Source: UBA1381 sp964399965 (lineage in GTDB: Bacteria > Bacillota > Clostridia > UBA1381). From it: a stretch of 64,000 nucleotides of DNA. Below the pieces are notes generated by a model. It was not told the DNA's origin. It did no database searches and saw only the letters and a list, made by a program, of their open reading frames with translations. Position 1 is the first letter of the stretch, and every line of letters begins with the position of its first letter. Shown one piece after another: positions 16,966 through 25,934 of the stretch. Location of the stretch: positions 15,626 to 79,625 of the forward strand of contig CAYNRX010000005.1 in assembly GCA_964399965.1 (NCBI GenBank), given 5' to 3'. The position numbers and the translations under genes were made by a program.

Positions 16966-17052
16966 TTTTTTTGCTAAGGAAATAATTGTAAAACGCTGCC
17001 GCGCTTTGCAGCTATCTGCTTGATATTTGATATTATTCCCCAGCCGTGCGTT

Positions 17053-17610
17053 TTATGTACCGCTGTAGGTCTCCTTGTAATACGCCCAGCTGTCGTTTAC
17101 TTTTTTTACATAGTCCTTCGTTTCGGGAAACGGTATATCATATAGCGTTTCGCCGTCATTGGAGTATCTCTCGTCATCAAGCCATTCGGCCACATTCCCC
17201 ATGCCGCCGTTGTATGCTGCCAGGGCAGTATCTATATTCCCGTCATAGTGCTCTATGAGATACTTTAGGTAATAGCATCCCAGATCTATGTTCGTTTCCG
17301 GATCCATCAGATCTATCGATGAATAATCCATATCCCGCCGATCGCATATCCATTCAGCTGTATCGTCCGTAAGCTGCATAAGGCCGCTGGCCTTTCCCGA
17401 ATGCGCGTCGGGGATAAATCTTGATTCTGTGCGTATTACCGCCATCACCAGGTATTTATCCAGCTCATGTTCCGCCGAATGTTTTTCTATAAGATCTATA
17501 TAAGCGACCGGATGGGCGATATTCCGCCCGGTATTAAAGCCCAGCAATACCCCTATACCGGCAATAAGCACGGCAAGCACCGCTATCATCACCTTGATCA
17601 GCTTCCCCAA
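17053..17610 (-). CDS. Membrane-anchored lytic transglycosylase (SLT domain)
   Basis: 185 residues. A single hydrophobic N-terminal segment (about 7-24) anchors or exports the protein; the SLT domain follows with catalytic glutamate E62 in VIRTESRF, then GKASGLMQLTDDTAEWI and LAAYNGGMGNV, the three typical soluble-lytic-transglycosylase blocks. It cleaves the MurNAc-GlcNAc bond of peptidoglycan. Its start overlaps the coaE end by 13 bases, in an operon ung-polA-coaE-slt, an order seen in other Clostridia. Confidence 0.92.
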   Translation of the reverse strand: MGKLIKVMIAVLAVLIAGIGVLLGFNTGRNIAHPVAYIDLIEKHSAEHELDKYLVMAVIRTESRFIPDAHSGKASGLMQLTDDTAEWICDRRDMDYSSIDLMDPETNIDLGCYYLKYLIEHYDGNIDTALAAYNGGMGNVAEWLDDERYSNDGETLYDIPFPETKDYVKKVNDSWAYYKETYSGT

Positions 17611-18221
17611 TTCATCGCCTCCTGTTCACCGAAGAATTTCCTTCTTATTCTTAAAAGAAGTCCGTCTATATCTATATCCTCCGCGACAGTATCATTCCTT
17701 ATCACTTCATCGGAATTTTCCCGGTAAAACTGCTCCGGCTTCTGCGAGTGCAGCCGGTTTTCGGCCTCCTCACGCTTGAGAAAATCGCGCTCCATTATCC
17801 TTTGGCAGCGCACGTCAAAACTCGCCGCAACACTTACCATATAATCGAACCGTATGCCGCTGCCGATAAGTATCGCCCCATCCACAAATACCAGCGGCGA
17901 ATCCTCGCGGGATATCTTTTCCTCTATCGCCTCTTTTATATATTTGCCCGTAATTTCGGTCAAATAACATAATTTTTTTGAATCGGCAAATACCGTCCGC
18001 CCCAGTTTTTTGCGGTCGAGACTGCCGTCAGGAAGAATATATCCGCTGCCGAAAGCCCTCTCGATCTCCGAAAGACAAGGGCTTTTCGGCCTTGTGACCT
18101 CTCTTGCTTCAATATCCGCGTCTATCACCGGCAGGCCGCGTTTTCTAAGCAGGGCGGATACCGTGGATTTTCCCGCTCCGCTGCCGCCGGTGATGCCGAC
18201 CACTATCTTATTTTGCATCAT
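17598..18221 (-). CDS. coaE: Dephospho-CoA kinase
   Basis: 207 residues. Last step of CoA synthesis. Walker A GITGGSGAGKST (9-20), DADIEAREV, a lid region with RCQRIMERDFLKREEAENR and the family-typical QMP/EQFYRENSDEVIRND segment. The 5' end overlaps polA by 14 bases and starts with two consecutive ATG codons (18221 or 18218). Cotranscription of polA and coaE is a common arrangement. Confidence 0.93.
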   Translation of the reverse strand: MMQNKIVVGITGGSGAGKSTVSALLRKRGLPVIDADIEAREVTRPKSPCLSEIERAFGSGYILPDGSLDRKKLGRTVFADSKKLCYLTEITGKYIKEAIEEKISREDSPLVFVDGAILIGSGIRFDYMVSVAASFDVRCQRIMERDFLKREEAENRLHSQKPEQFYRENSDEVIRNDTVAEDIDIDGLLLRIRRKFFGEQEAMNWGS

Positions 18222-20853
18222 ACCAGCTCTTTCCTCTTGACATATCCACTACCAGCGGCACCTTAAGCTCCATGGCATTTTCCATCTCCTCGCGCAGTAT
18301 CCGCTCCACCTCCTCGGCCTCCTCCTCAAAGGCTTCGATTATCAGTTCGTCATGCACCTGCAATATCAGCCGCGAGCGGAGCTTTTCCTCCTCGAGGCGT
18401 CTGTGCACCCTTACCATCGCCAGCTTGATTATGTCGGCGGCCGTGCCCTGTATAGGCGTATTGAGTGCCACCCGTTCCCCAAACGCGCGCAGATTGTAGT
18501 TGGGCGACTTCAATTCCGGTATATAGCGCACGCGGTTCATAAGCGTCTTAACGTAACCGTCGGCCTTGGCCTGTTCCTTGATATTTTTCATATATTCTCT
18601 GACGCCGTGGTATTTTTCCAGATAGCTGTCTATATACCGCTTGGCCATCGCTACCGGTATTTTCAGATCCTGCGCCAGGCTGAACTCTCCTATGCCGTAA
18701 ACAATGCCGAAATTTACCGCCTTGGCGCTGCGCCGCTGGCTGTCTGTGACCTCGTCTGCCGGAACGCCGAACACCTGCGATGCCGTCACGCGGTGGATGT
18801 CTTCGCCGGAGTTAAACGCTTCGATCATTGTATCGTCTCCTGCTATATGCGCAAGCACCCTCAGCTCTATCTGCGAATAGTCCGCATCTACCAGTATCTT
18901 CCCCTGCGGAGCGATAAACATCTTGCGCAGCTCCCTGCCCAACGCCGTCCTGGTCGGTATATTCTGCATATTCGGTTCTGTGGAGCTTATCCTTCCGGTA
19001 ACGGTCACCGTCTGATTGAACACCGAATGTATCCGCCCGTCCTTCTCAGAAATAACGGCCGCCAAACCGTCGCAGTAGGTGCTCTTGAGCTTTGCCAGCT
19101 GACGGTATTCGAGTACCTCGTCGATTATGGGATGCTCTCCCCGGAGCTTTTCCAGCACTTCCGCACTCGTTGAATAGCCGCGCTGGTTCCGGCGGCCAGC
19201 TTTCATGCCCAGCTTATCGAACAGTATCTCTCCCAGCTGCTTGGGGGAATTTATGTTGAACTCCTCCCCGGCCGAATCGTATATCTCCTTCGTAAGTCCT
19301 TCTATCTTCCCGGTCAGGTATTCCCCGAACTGCGACAGCTGTTGTTTGTCTATCAAAAATCCATCCAGCTGCATATCGGCCAGCACCTGTATAAGCGGCA
19401 GCTCTATCTTCCTGTAAAGCTCCTCCTGCTCAAACTCCCTAAGGCTCCCCGCAAGAGCGTCCCTCAGCTGTATCAGCACGGCGGCGCGTTCGCCGAAAAA
19501 CTCCGCCGCCCCGGCTCCATCCTCCGGCTCCTCCTCCAAAAGCGTCATCTGCTCCTGGGTACCGCTTAAAAATTCCTCCTCGCTCTGCATATCCCGTCCC
19601 AGATACTCCCCGGCCAGATCCTCTATCGCCGAAGCTCCCTTGGCCGGGTTTGCCAGATACGACATGATGGCTACATCATCGGTTACAGGGCTTATGCGGC
19701 ATTTACCGGCCAGCTTCACAAGAGCGTCCTTGCAGTCAAAAACGATCTTGCCCACCGTTTCATCCTCCAGAAGCGGCTTTAGGGCGCGTATGATATCCTC
19801 CTCGTCCATGCCCGAAAGATACCAGCTCTTCTTGCCGTTGGAGACAGCCGCCCAAAGGAGCCTTCCGGCGGAAAATTTCAAAAGGCTGGATACCTCGCCG
19901 GAAAATTCCAGCTTTAAAAATTCCTCGGGGCTTGATACGGTCTTAGTCTCTGCCCGGGGAGCCTCCGCCGTCTTTTCGCCGGAGAAATCAAGCCGCTTGA
20001 GGACCGAATTTAGCTCCAGCCGCTTAAGCTCGCTGTAGAGCTTTTCACTGTATTTGAAGCCGTCAAAGGCGCACTTGCTAAAATCAAGCTCTAACGGAAC
20101 ATCACGGACTATAGTCGCCAGCTCCTTGCTCATGAACGCCGACTCTCTTCCCTCGGTAAGCCTTTTGAGCATTACGCCCTTGACCGGGGCTTCTTCTATA
20201 TTATCGTAGATATTTTCTATGCTTCCCATGGCTGCTATCAGCTTCACAGCCGTCTTTTCGCCTATGCCGCTGACGCCGGGAATATTGTCAGACTGATCTC
20301 CCATGAGAGCCTTCACATCGATAAACTCCCGGGGCGTTACCCCGTATTTCTCTAAAACGGCCTTGTCATCGTAAACCGTAGTGGTGGTCGTCCCCATGCG
20401 GCTGACGGTCAGTATCACACGCGTCTTATCCGACGCCAGCTGCAGGTCGTCCTTATCCCCGGTAGCGATCATGCAGTCGATACCGTTTTCCTCACACAAT
20501 TTCGAAACCGTGCCGATGATATCGTCCGCCTCAAAGCCCTCCTTTTCCAGGAGTGTTACTCCCATCAGCGAAAGCAGCTCCTTTGCCAACGGCAGCTGTA
20601 CCGCCAGATCCTGCGGCATGGGCTTTCTCTGCGCCTTATACTGGTCATACATCTTATGCCGGAACGTGGGTGCCTTTAAATCGAACGCCGCACAGAGCAT
20701 ATCCGGCTCCTCGTCATTTATGAGCTTTATCAGTATATTTATGAACCCGTATATCGCATTGGTCGGCGTGCCGTCCCGCGCACTTAAGGGACGTATCCCA
20801 TAATAGGCTCTGTTTATTATACTGTTTGCATCTAAGATCAATAGCTTTGCCAT
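18208..20853 (-). CDS. polA: DNA polymerase I with a degenerate proofreading domain
   Basis: 881 residues. 5'-nuclease domain (about 1-290, with FDLKAPTFRHKMYDQYKAQR and SGDKDD-like ATGDKDDLQLA), a central 3'-5' exonuclease-like domain (about 295-470) in which the DxE metal-binding motif is missing (LLKFSAGRLLWAAV in its place), and the polymerase domain with motif A VDADYSQIELRVLAHIAGDD, motif B RRSAKAVNFGIVYG and motif C LQVHDELIIEA. Loss of proofreading residues is shared with Bacillus-type Pol I. Nine bases downstream of ung, in one operon of DNA repair and CoA genes. Confidence 0.97.
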   Translation of the reverse strand: MAKLLILDANSIINRAYYGIRPLSARDGTPTNAIYGFINILIKLINDEEPDMLCAAFDLKAPTFRHKMYDQYKAQRKPMPQDLAVQLPLAKELLSLMGVTLLEKEGFEADDIIGTVSKLCEENGIDCMIATGDKDDLQLASDKTRVILTVSRMGTTTTTVYDDKAVLEKYGVTPREFIDVKALMGDQSDNIPGVSGIGEKTAVKLIAAMGSIENIYDNIEEAPVKGVMLKRLTEGRESAFMSKELATIVRDVPLELDFSKCAFDGFKYSEKLYSELKRLELNSVLKRLDFSGEKTAEAPRAETKTVSSPEEFLKLEFSGEVSSLLKFSAGRLLWAAVSNGKKSWYLSGMDEEDIIRALKPLLEDETVGKIVFDCKDALVKLAGKCRISPVTDDVAIMSYLANPAKGASAIEDLAGEYLGRDMQSEEEFLSGTQEQMTLLEEEPEDGAGAAEFFGERAAVLIQLRDALAGSLREFEQEELYRKIELPLIQVLADMQLDGFLIDKQQLSQFGEYLTGKIEGLTKEIYDSAGEEFNINSPKQLGEILFDKLGMKAGRRNQRGYSTSAEVLEKLRGEHPIIDEVLEYRQLAKLKSTYCDGLAAVISEKDGRIHSVFNQTVTVTGRISSTEPNMQNIPTRTALGRELRKMFIAPQGKILVDADYSQIELRVLAHIAGDDTMIEAFNSGEDIHRVTASQVFGVPADEVTDSQRRSAKAVNFGIVYGIGEFSLAQDLKIPVAMAKRYIDSYLEKYHGVREYMKNIKEQAKADGYVKTLMNRVRYIPELKSPNYNLRAFGERVALNTPIQGTAADIIKLAMVRVHRRLEEEKLRSRLILQVHDELIIEAFEEEAEEVERILREEMENAMELKVPLVVDMSRGKSWYDAK

Positions 20854-20862
20854 ATCCTGCTC

Positions 20863-21537
20863 CTATATATTTTCGATCTGCCAGTCTATCGGCTCCTTGC
20901 CGAACCGCTCCAGCAGCTCGTTCGTTTTCCTGAAATGCCCGCAGCCGAAAAATCCCCGCGAGGCGGACAGCGGACTTGGGTGCGCCGTCGTCAACACGCG
21001 CTGCCGGGGATTGGTAATGAGGGACGTTTTCTGCCGCGCATTATTGCCCCACAAAAGATACACCACCAGATCGTCCTTCTCGTTCAGAAGCTCTATTATG
21101 CGGTCTGTAAATATCTCCCAGCCCTTGTTGCGATGGGAATTAGCCTCTCCCCCGCGCACTGTGAGAGCCGTGTTCAAAAGCAGCACTCCCTGACGCGCCC
21201 ACTTTTCCAGATAGCCGTTATTTGGTATGTAGCAGCCCAGCTCACTGTTAAGCTCCTTATAGATATTCACCAGCGACGGCGGCGCCGGGACGCCCTTCTG
21301 CACCGAAAATGCCAGGCCGTGCGCCTGGTTTTCACCATGGTAGGGATCCTGCCCCAGTATCACGACCTTTGTATCCTTATAGGACGTCCATTTGAGAGCG
21401 TTGAATATATCGTACATATCGGGATGCACCACGTGCGAGGAATATTCCTTTTTGAGGAATCCCCGCAGCTTAAGGTAATATTCCTTTTTAAACTCGTCCT
21501 TTAATATCTCGTCCCAGTCGTTTCCCAGCTCGACCAC
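20863..21537 (-). CDS. ung: Uracil-DNA glycosylase
   Basis: 224 residues. Removes uracil from DNA. Family 1 motifs: catalytic-water GQDPYHGENQAHGLAFSV and the DNA-intercalation loop HPSPLSASRGFFGCGHF. I place the start at the GTG 21535-21537 (MVELGNDWDEIL), because GGAGG lies 8 bases ahead and family members begin just before this segment; the longer frame to 21582 or an ATG at 21555 has no good ribosome-binding site. Heads the ung-polA-coaE-slt operon. Confidence 0.94.
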   Translation of the reverse strand: MVELGNDWDEILKDEFKKEYYLKLRGFLKKEYSSHVVHPDMYDIFNALKWTSYKDTKVVILGQDPYHGENQAHGLAFSVQKGVPAPPSLVNIYKELNSELGCYIPNNGYLEKWARQGVLLLNTALTVRGGEANSHRNKGWEIFTDRIIELLNEKDDLVVYLLWGNNARQKTSLITNPRQRVLTTAHPSPLSASRGFFGCGHFRKTNELLERFGKEPIDWQIENI

Positions 21538-21602
21538 AAAAAACGCCTCCGTCATCCCGCTCCCGCTCTTCGGCCGGAGCAAAAATATAGTTATTTTATT
21601 AT

Positions 21603-21631
21603 ATTATACAACATTACGCGAAAAAAAGCAA
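21603..21631 (-). promoter_or_regulatory. Promoter of the ung operon
   Basis: Minus strand TTGCTT (21626-21631), 17 bases, TATAAT (21603-21608). Confidence 0.75.
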
Positions 21632-21869
21632 ACATTTTTAAAAAAATATACTTTCTTAAAAAAGAAAACGAGAAAACACCTGTATATTGCGTAGCTATGG
21701 ACAATTCTCCACAATATACAGATATCGCTTTCATTGTCGCCGATCGCGCGGCAGCAGGATCGCGGCCACTTCATCTGCTATTTGCCATAGGTATTTGTAA
21801 GATATTTCCCATGCCGATATAGCGCAAAGATTTTTTTGCCGAATATAAACGTTTTTTTCCTTTTTCCCC

Positions 21870-21898
21870 TTGCAAAACCACCGAAAAAGTATTATAAT
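21870..21898 (+). promoter_or_regulatory. pta promoter
   Basis: TTGCAA (21870-21875), 17 bases, TATAAT (21893-21898). Confidence 0.8.
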
Positions 21899-21909
21899 AT
21901 CTTTAAGCG

Positions 21910-21932
21910 GCGGCCTCCTCAGAGGAGGCCGC
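21910..21932 (+). promoter_or_regulatory. Perfect GC-rich hairpin at the 5' end of the pta leader
   Basis: GCGGCCTCCTC, one base, GAGGAGGCCGC, beginning a few bases after the predicted transcription start. No T-run follows, so it is not a terminator; it may protect the mRNA 5' end or act as an operator. Confidence 0.7.
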
Positions 21933-21966
21933 AGGATCAAAAACAAAACAAAAGGAGACTGAAACA

Positions 21967-22971
21967 ATGAGCGCTTTTATTGAATCAATCAAAGCCAGAG
22001 CAAAAAAAGACGTCAAGACGATAGTCCTTGCCGAGGGCGAAGAGCTGCGCACCGTAAAGGCAGCCGAGATCGTTTTGAGGGAAGGCTACGCCAACGTTAT
22101 CCTTATCGGTAACCCCGACAAGATAAATGCGATGGCCGCAGCGGAAAACATCAACATAGCAGGCGTCCCCATCATCGACCCCAACACCTCGGAAAAGACC
22201 AGCGGCTATGCCGAAACGTTCTATGAGCTGAGAAAGAAAAAGGGCGTAACTCCCGATCAGGCGGCCGAGACCGTTAAAAACCCGCTCTATTTCGGCGTTA
22301 TGATGGTAAAATCCGGCGATGCTGACGGAATGGTAGCAGGCGCTGTCAATTTCTCGGCCAATGTTATTCGTCCCTCGCTGCAGATATTAAAGACTGCTCC
22401 GGGCACTAAGCTCGTTTCAGCGTTCTTTATCATGAACGTTCCCGACTGCGAATACGGCGAGAACGGCACCTTCATATTCGCCGACTCCGGCCTTAACGAG
22501 GATCCGGATGCAGACAGCATTTCCGAGATCGCCATCTCCTCTGCCGAGACCTTCAAGACTCTTATCCAGGCTGAGCCTAAGGTAGCGATGCTTTCCTATT
22601 CCACCTACGGCAGTGCCAAGAGCGCATTGGTGGACAAGATGCAGGAAGCAACAAGGCTGGCCAAGGAAAAACGCCCCGACATCCTTTTGGACGGAGAGCT
22701 GCAGTTTGACGCGGCCGTTGTGGAGAGCGTGGGCAAGCAGAAGGCTCCCGGCTCACCGGTAGCCGGCCAGGCAAACGTGCTCATCTTCCCCAACCTTGAC
22801 GCAGGAAACATCGGCTATAAGCTCGTCCAGCGTCTGGCCAAGGCCGAGGCCTACGGTCCTATACTCCAGGGTATAGCAAAGCCCGTAAACGATCTTTCCA
22901 GAGGCTGTGTAGCCGAGGATATCGCAGGCGTTGTCGCCATCACCGCCGTTCAGGCGCAGAATCAGAAATAA
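21967..22971 (+). CDS. pta: Phosphate acetyltransferase
   Basis: 334 residues, the short single-domain form. Converts acetyl-CoA and phosphate to acetyl phosphate. Family blocks: IVLAEGEELRTVKAAEI at the N-terminus, DGMVAGAVNFSANVIRPSLQI, and the C-terminal PGSPVAGQANVLIFPNLDAGNIGYKLVQR. Strong AAAGGAG site before the ATG. With ackA 49 bases downstream it forms the substrate-level ATP branch of fermentation. Confidence 0.97.
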   Translation: MSAFIESIKARAKKDVKTIVLAEGEELRTVKAAEIVLREGYANVILIGNPDKINAMAAAENINIAGVPIIDPNTSEKTSGYAETFYELRKKKGVTPDQAAETVKNPLYFGVMMVKSGDADGMVAGAVNFSANVIRPSLQILKTAPGTKLVSAFFIMNVPDCEYGENGTFIFADSGLNEDPDADSISEIAISSAETFKTLIQAEPKVAMLSYSTYGSAKSALVDKMQEATRLAKEKRPDILLDGELQFDAAVVESVGKQKAPGSPVAGQANVLIFPNLDAGNIGYKLVQRLAKAEAYGPILQGIAKPVNDLSRGCVAEDIAGVVAITAVQAQNQK

Positions 22972-23020
22972 GCTGCCACCATATAAGCAGCCTATATAAA
23001 ACAGAAAGGAAACTACCGCA

Positions 23021-24217
23021 ATGAAAATATTAGTTATCAACGCCGGCAGCTCCAGCCTTAAATACCAGCTTATCGACACGGAAAAGGGCGAAGCTCTGGC
23101 CAAGGGCCTGTGCGAAAGGATCGGCATAGACGGCTCCAACCTCCAGCACACGAACGTGGAAAAGGATTCTAAAACAAAGATAGAAAAGCCGATGAAGGAT
23201 CACGCCGATGCTATCCGCATGGTGGTTGACGCCCTTGTGGATCCCGAAATAGGCGTTATTTCCTCCATGGACGAGATAAACGCCGTTGGCCACAGGGTAG
23301 TACACGGCGCGGAGGAGTTTGCCGACTCCTGCATAATCACCGAGGCTGTTATGAAGGCTCTGGAAAAGTGCACGCCGCTGGCACCCCTGCACAATCCGCC
23401 CAACATCACCGGTATAGAGGCTTGCAGCAAGATAATGCCGGATGTTCCCCAGGTAGGCGTATTTGACACCGCCTTCCACCAGACAATGCCCAAGATGGCG
23501 TTTATGTACGCCCTTCCCTACGAATATTACGAGAAGTACGGCATAAGAAAATACGGCTTCCACGGCACCAGCCACAAATACGTATCAATGAAGGCTGCCG
23601 AAATGCTCGGCAAGCCCATAGAGGAGCTGAAAATAATCACCTGCCATCTCGGCAACGGTTCCTCAGTAACAGCCGTTGACCACGGCAAATCGGTCGATAC
23701 CTCCATGGGATTCACACCGCTCGACGGCCTGCCGATGGGTACCAGAACAGGCTCCATGGATCCGGCCGTTGTTACCTACCTCATTGACCAGGGCATGAGC
23801 TCTGATGAGGTGAACGCGCTGATGAATAAGAAATCCGGCGTGCTGGGCGTTTCCGGCGTGTCCTCCGATTTCCGCGACCTTCTGGAGGCGGCTGATAACG
23901 GGAACGAAAGAGCCGCGCTGGCGATGGATATGTTTACATACAGCGTAAAGAAGCTCATCGGCGCCTATGCCGCAGCTATGGGCGGCGTTGACGCTGTCGT
24001 ATTCACCGCAGGCGTAGGTGAGAACAACGGCTATACGCGCGCGGAAGCCGTTAAGGGCTTGGAATTTATGGGGATCAAGATAGACCCCGAAGCCAACGAT
24101 TCCCGCGGCCTAAAGGATATCTCCGCTCCTGACGCTACCGTCAAGACGCTCGTTATCCCTACCAACGAGGAATTGATGATCGCTATCGACACCCAAAGGC
24201 TTGTTGAGGGCAAATAA
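23021..24217 (+). CDS. ackA: Acetate kinase
   Basis: 398 residues. Makes ATP and acetate from acetyl phosphate. ASKHA signatures: N-terminal VINAGSSSLKYQL, KYGFHGTSHKYVS, LGNGSSVTAVDHGKSVDTSMGF split over the phosphate-binding loops, and VFTAGVGENN near the C-terminus. Full length and in the same operon as pta; a strong terminator follows. Confidence 0.98.
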   Translation: MKILVINAGSSSLKYQLIDTEKGEALAKGLCERIGIDGSNLQHTNVEKDSKTKIEKPMKDHADAIRMVVDALVDPEIGVISSMDEINAVGHRVVHGAEEFADSCIITEAVMKALEKCTPLAPLHNPPNITGIEACSKIMPDVPQVGVFDTAFHQTMPKMAFMYALPYEYYEKYGIRKYGFHGTSHKYVSMKAAEMLGKPIEELKIITCHLGNGSSVTAVDHGKSVDTSMGFTPLDGLPMGTRTGSMDPAVVTYLIDQGMSSDEVNALMNKKSGVLGVSGVSSDFRDLLEAADNGNERAALAMDMFTYSVKKLIGAYAAAMGGVDAVVFTAGVGENNGYTRAEAVKGLEFMGIKIDPEANDSRGLKDISAPDATVKTLVIPTNEELMIAIDTQRLVEGK

Positions 24218-24279
24218 GCTCCTACAGCGGCTTTACGCCCGCCTGAGCTGTAGACGTCAAATATATTCAGAATAAAAAT

Positions 24280-24330
24280 AAACCGTCCGCTATATCCGCT
24301 CTATACTGCGGTATATCGGACGGTTTTTTC
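24280..24330 (+). terminator. Terminator after ackA
   Basis: Stem AACCGTCCG.TATA / TATA.CGGACGGTT with a shorter inner hairpin, then six T. Also positioned to end the convergent MFS transcript. Confidence 0.8.
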
Positions 24331-24333
24331 ACG

Positions 24334-25497
24334 TCAATTTTTCTGCCGTCTTAGGATAAGCAGAACGATCAGCATGGCTGCCGGGAACAGAGCCGCCGCT
24401 CCGAAGCCGGCTTTCATGCTTCCGGCCGCGCTGGAAACAAGACCGGCTGCTGTCGGTCCGCCCATACAGCCCAAGTCGCCCGCCAGAGCCAGGAGAGCAA
24501 ACATCGATGCTCCCACTCCCGGGAACCTTGCAGCCGCCATGGAAAACGTCCCCGGCCACAATATCCCCACCGACAGCCCGCACAAGGCGCACGCTGCCAG
24601 CGACAATACCGCATTCTGCGATAACGCTGCCGTTATGTACGATGCTATACACAAAAGACTGCTGAGGGCGATAAACTTCTTTATCGATACCCTATCGCTA
24701 AGTATCGGGTATATCACGCGCGCAGTTCCCATCAGCACCGCAAACATACACGGTCCGGCCAGGTCGCCTACGGCTTTTTCCACGCCAAGAGCCGTTTCCG
24801 CAAACGATGACGCCCACTGGCTCATGGCCTGCTCCGATGCTCCCGAACAGAACATCAACGCCATGAACAGGAAAAACACTCCCAGGCCTGTGCTGAGCTT
24901 TTCTCCTTTTTCTTCGGCGGCTATCGGATACAGCGGCACTTTCAGGAAATAAATGGCATTCGCCAGCGGTATTATAGCCCATATGCCCGACAGTATCCGC
25001 CAGTCGTCCATGCCAAAAACGGCAAAAAACGCAGTGGATATCAATACCACCGCCACGTGCCCCCAGCAATAGAACGAATGCAGAAGGCTCATGGCGGCCG
25101 ATTTTTTATCGGTCGGGCACGCTTCCACTATCGGGCTTATCAGCACCTCGATAAGGCCTCCGCCCACAGCGTACAATCCCACAGAAATAAATATGCCAAA
25201 CAGCGGCTCCGGCATGATGTCGGGCAAAAATCCCAGTCCCGAGATCCCCATCGCCGCGCACAGATGCGCCGTAACCGCCGCCGCCCGGCAGTTTACACGG
25301 TCGATGAATTTCGCCGCCAAAAGATCCACCGCAAACTGTATGCCGAAGTTGAACGTGACCAAAAGCGTTATCTTATCAAGCGATATACCATACACCACGG
25401 AAAACATAACAAACAAAAGCGGCGCAAAATTATTTACTATGGCCTGCGTTATGTAACCGAAATAGCTTGCACATATCGTATGCTTGTAGCTTTTCAC
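24334..25497 (-). CDS. Major facilitator superfamily transporter
   Basis: 387 residues, about 12 hydrophobic segments in two halves; no soluble domains. The N-terminal pattern FGYITQAIVNNFAPLLFVMF and a mid-protein VLISPIVEACPTDKKSAAMSLLHSFYCWGHV resemble the sugar/FucP-like and YfkF-type MFS carriers of Firmicutes. Substrate unknown. GTG at 25495-25497 follows GGGGAGGATACATT; the frame stays open upstream but lacks signals. Expressed alone from the promoter at 25531-25559. Confidence 0.85.
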   Translation of the reverse strand: MKSYKHTICASYFGYITQAIVNNFAPLLFVMFSVVYGISLDKITLLVTFNFGIQFAVDLLAAKFIDRVNCRAAAVTAHLCAAMGISGLGFLPDIMPEPLFGIFISVGLYAVGGGLIEVLISPIVEACPTDKKSAAMSLLHSFYCWGHVAVVLISTAFFAVFGMDDWRILSGIWAIIPLANAIYFLKVPLYPIAAEEKGEKLSTGLGVFFLFMALMFCSGASEQAMSQWASSFAETALGVEKAVGDLAGPCMFAVLMGTARVIYPILSDRVSIKKFIALSSLLCIASYITAALSQNAVLSLAACALCGLSVGILWPGTFSMAAARFPGVGASMFALLALAGDLGCMGGPTAAGLVSSAAGSMKAGFGAAALFPAAMLIVLLILRRQKN

Positions 25498-25530
25498 AAT
25501 GTATCCTCCCCAAAAAACCAAATTACACTT

Positions 25531-25559
25531 ATTATACTCTATAGGGAGAAAAAAAGCAA
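25531..25559 (-). promoter_or_regulatory. Promoter of the MFS gene
   Basis: Minus strand TTGCTT (25554-25559), 17 bases, TATAAT (25531-25536). Confidence 0.75.
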
Positions 25560-25737
25560 TAAATTTTTCATAAAATTTTCCCAAACGGCCACCAGCCCCA
25601 TAACCGTGCCATAAGCCGCAAATGAGATACCTATCCTCTCCCTTCCCCACTCCCCGGATTTTAGTGTCACCTTTGCAAGCGTTTTAGATTTACATAACAA
25701 CAATTTTACAAATGTTACAATAATATTGCAATCCACG

Positions 25738-25844
25738 CTATCCACACACTTATCCACGTGATTTTCTGTAAAAAACACGTAAAATAAAGGGTTTTCCACA
25801 CATTTACCAACAGGTGTGGATAATTTTAGGAAGGATTATCCACT
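25738..25844. promoter_or_regulatory. Cluster of five DnaA-box-like sites, candidate origin or DnaA-binding locus
   Basis: CTATCCACA (25738-25746), TTATCCACG (25750-25758), TTTTCCACA (25792-25800), TTATCCACA on the minus strand (25815-25823, perfect) and TTATCCACT (25836-25844). Four sites deviate from TTATCCACA by one base. The surroundings are AT-rich. No dnaA, dnaN or other typical origin gene is adjacent. Confidence 0.55.
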
Positions 25845-25852
25845 TTTTACAC

Positions 25853-25886
25853 GTTTACATAAAACTTTTATTGGAATTATGTAAAC
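25853..25886. repeat. Inverted repeat GTTTACATAA beside the DnaA boxes
   Basis: GTTTACATAA (25853-25862), 14 bases, TTATGTAAAC (25877-25886); the core TTTACATAA recurs in direct orientation at 25689-25697 on the other side of the box cluster. Confidence 0.6.
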
Positions 25887-25915
25887 CGCCTGTATCGGTG
25901 GTATACAGGCGGTTT
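25883..25915 (-). terminator. Hairpin downstream of the anti-sigma gene
   Basis: Perfect 13-base arms AAACCGCCTGTAT / ATACAGGCGGTTT around a 7-base loop, 20 bases after the stop. The T-tract is weak, so termination efficiency is uncertain. Confidence 0.6.
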
Positions 25916-25934
25916 GCTTCGCGGTATATATGCT

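Larger units (their letters stand above)
21538..21966. other. Gene-free region between divergent ung and pta
   Basis: About 430 bases without a credible gene. It holds the ung and pta promoters, a spaced inverted repeat at 21680-21721 (CTGTATATTG, 22 bases, CAATATACAG) and a GC-rich hairpin in the pta leader. Confidence 0.7.
25498..25934. other. AT-rich gene-free region with DnaA-box-like sites
   Basis: About 440 bases without a credible gene. It contains the MFS promoter, a cluster of five DnaA-box-like nonamers (25738-25844), three copies of TTTACATAA (two direct, one inverted) and the hairpin downstream of the anti-sigma gene. Confidence 0.7.

Noticed and set aside
25539..25799. 86-codon minus-strand frame across the DnaA-box segment
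   Set aside because: No ribosome-binding site, biased composition and overlap with the MFS promoter and DnaA-like boxes; treated as chance.
25738..25844. Confident call of the chromosomal origin
   Set aside because: Boxes are suggestive, but no dnaA/dnaN neighbours and the leftward rRNA operon at the right edge argue against it; kept as candidate only.
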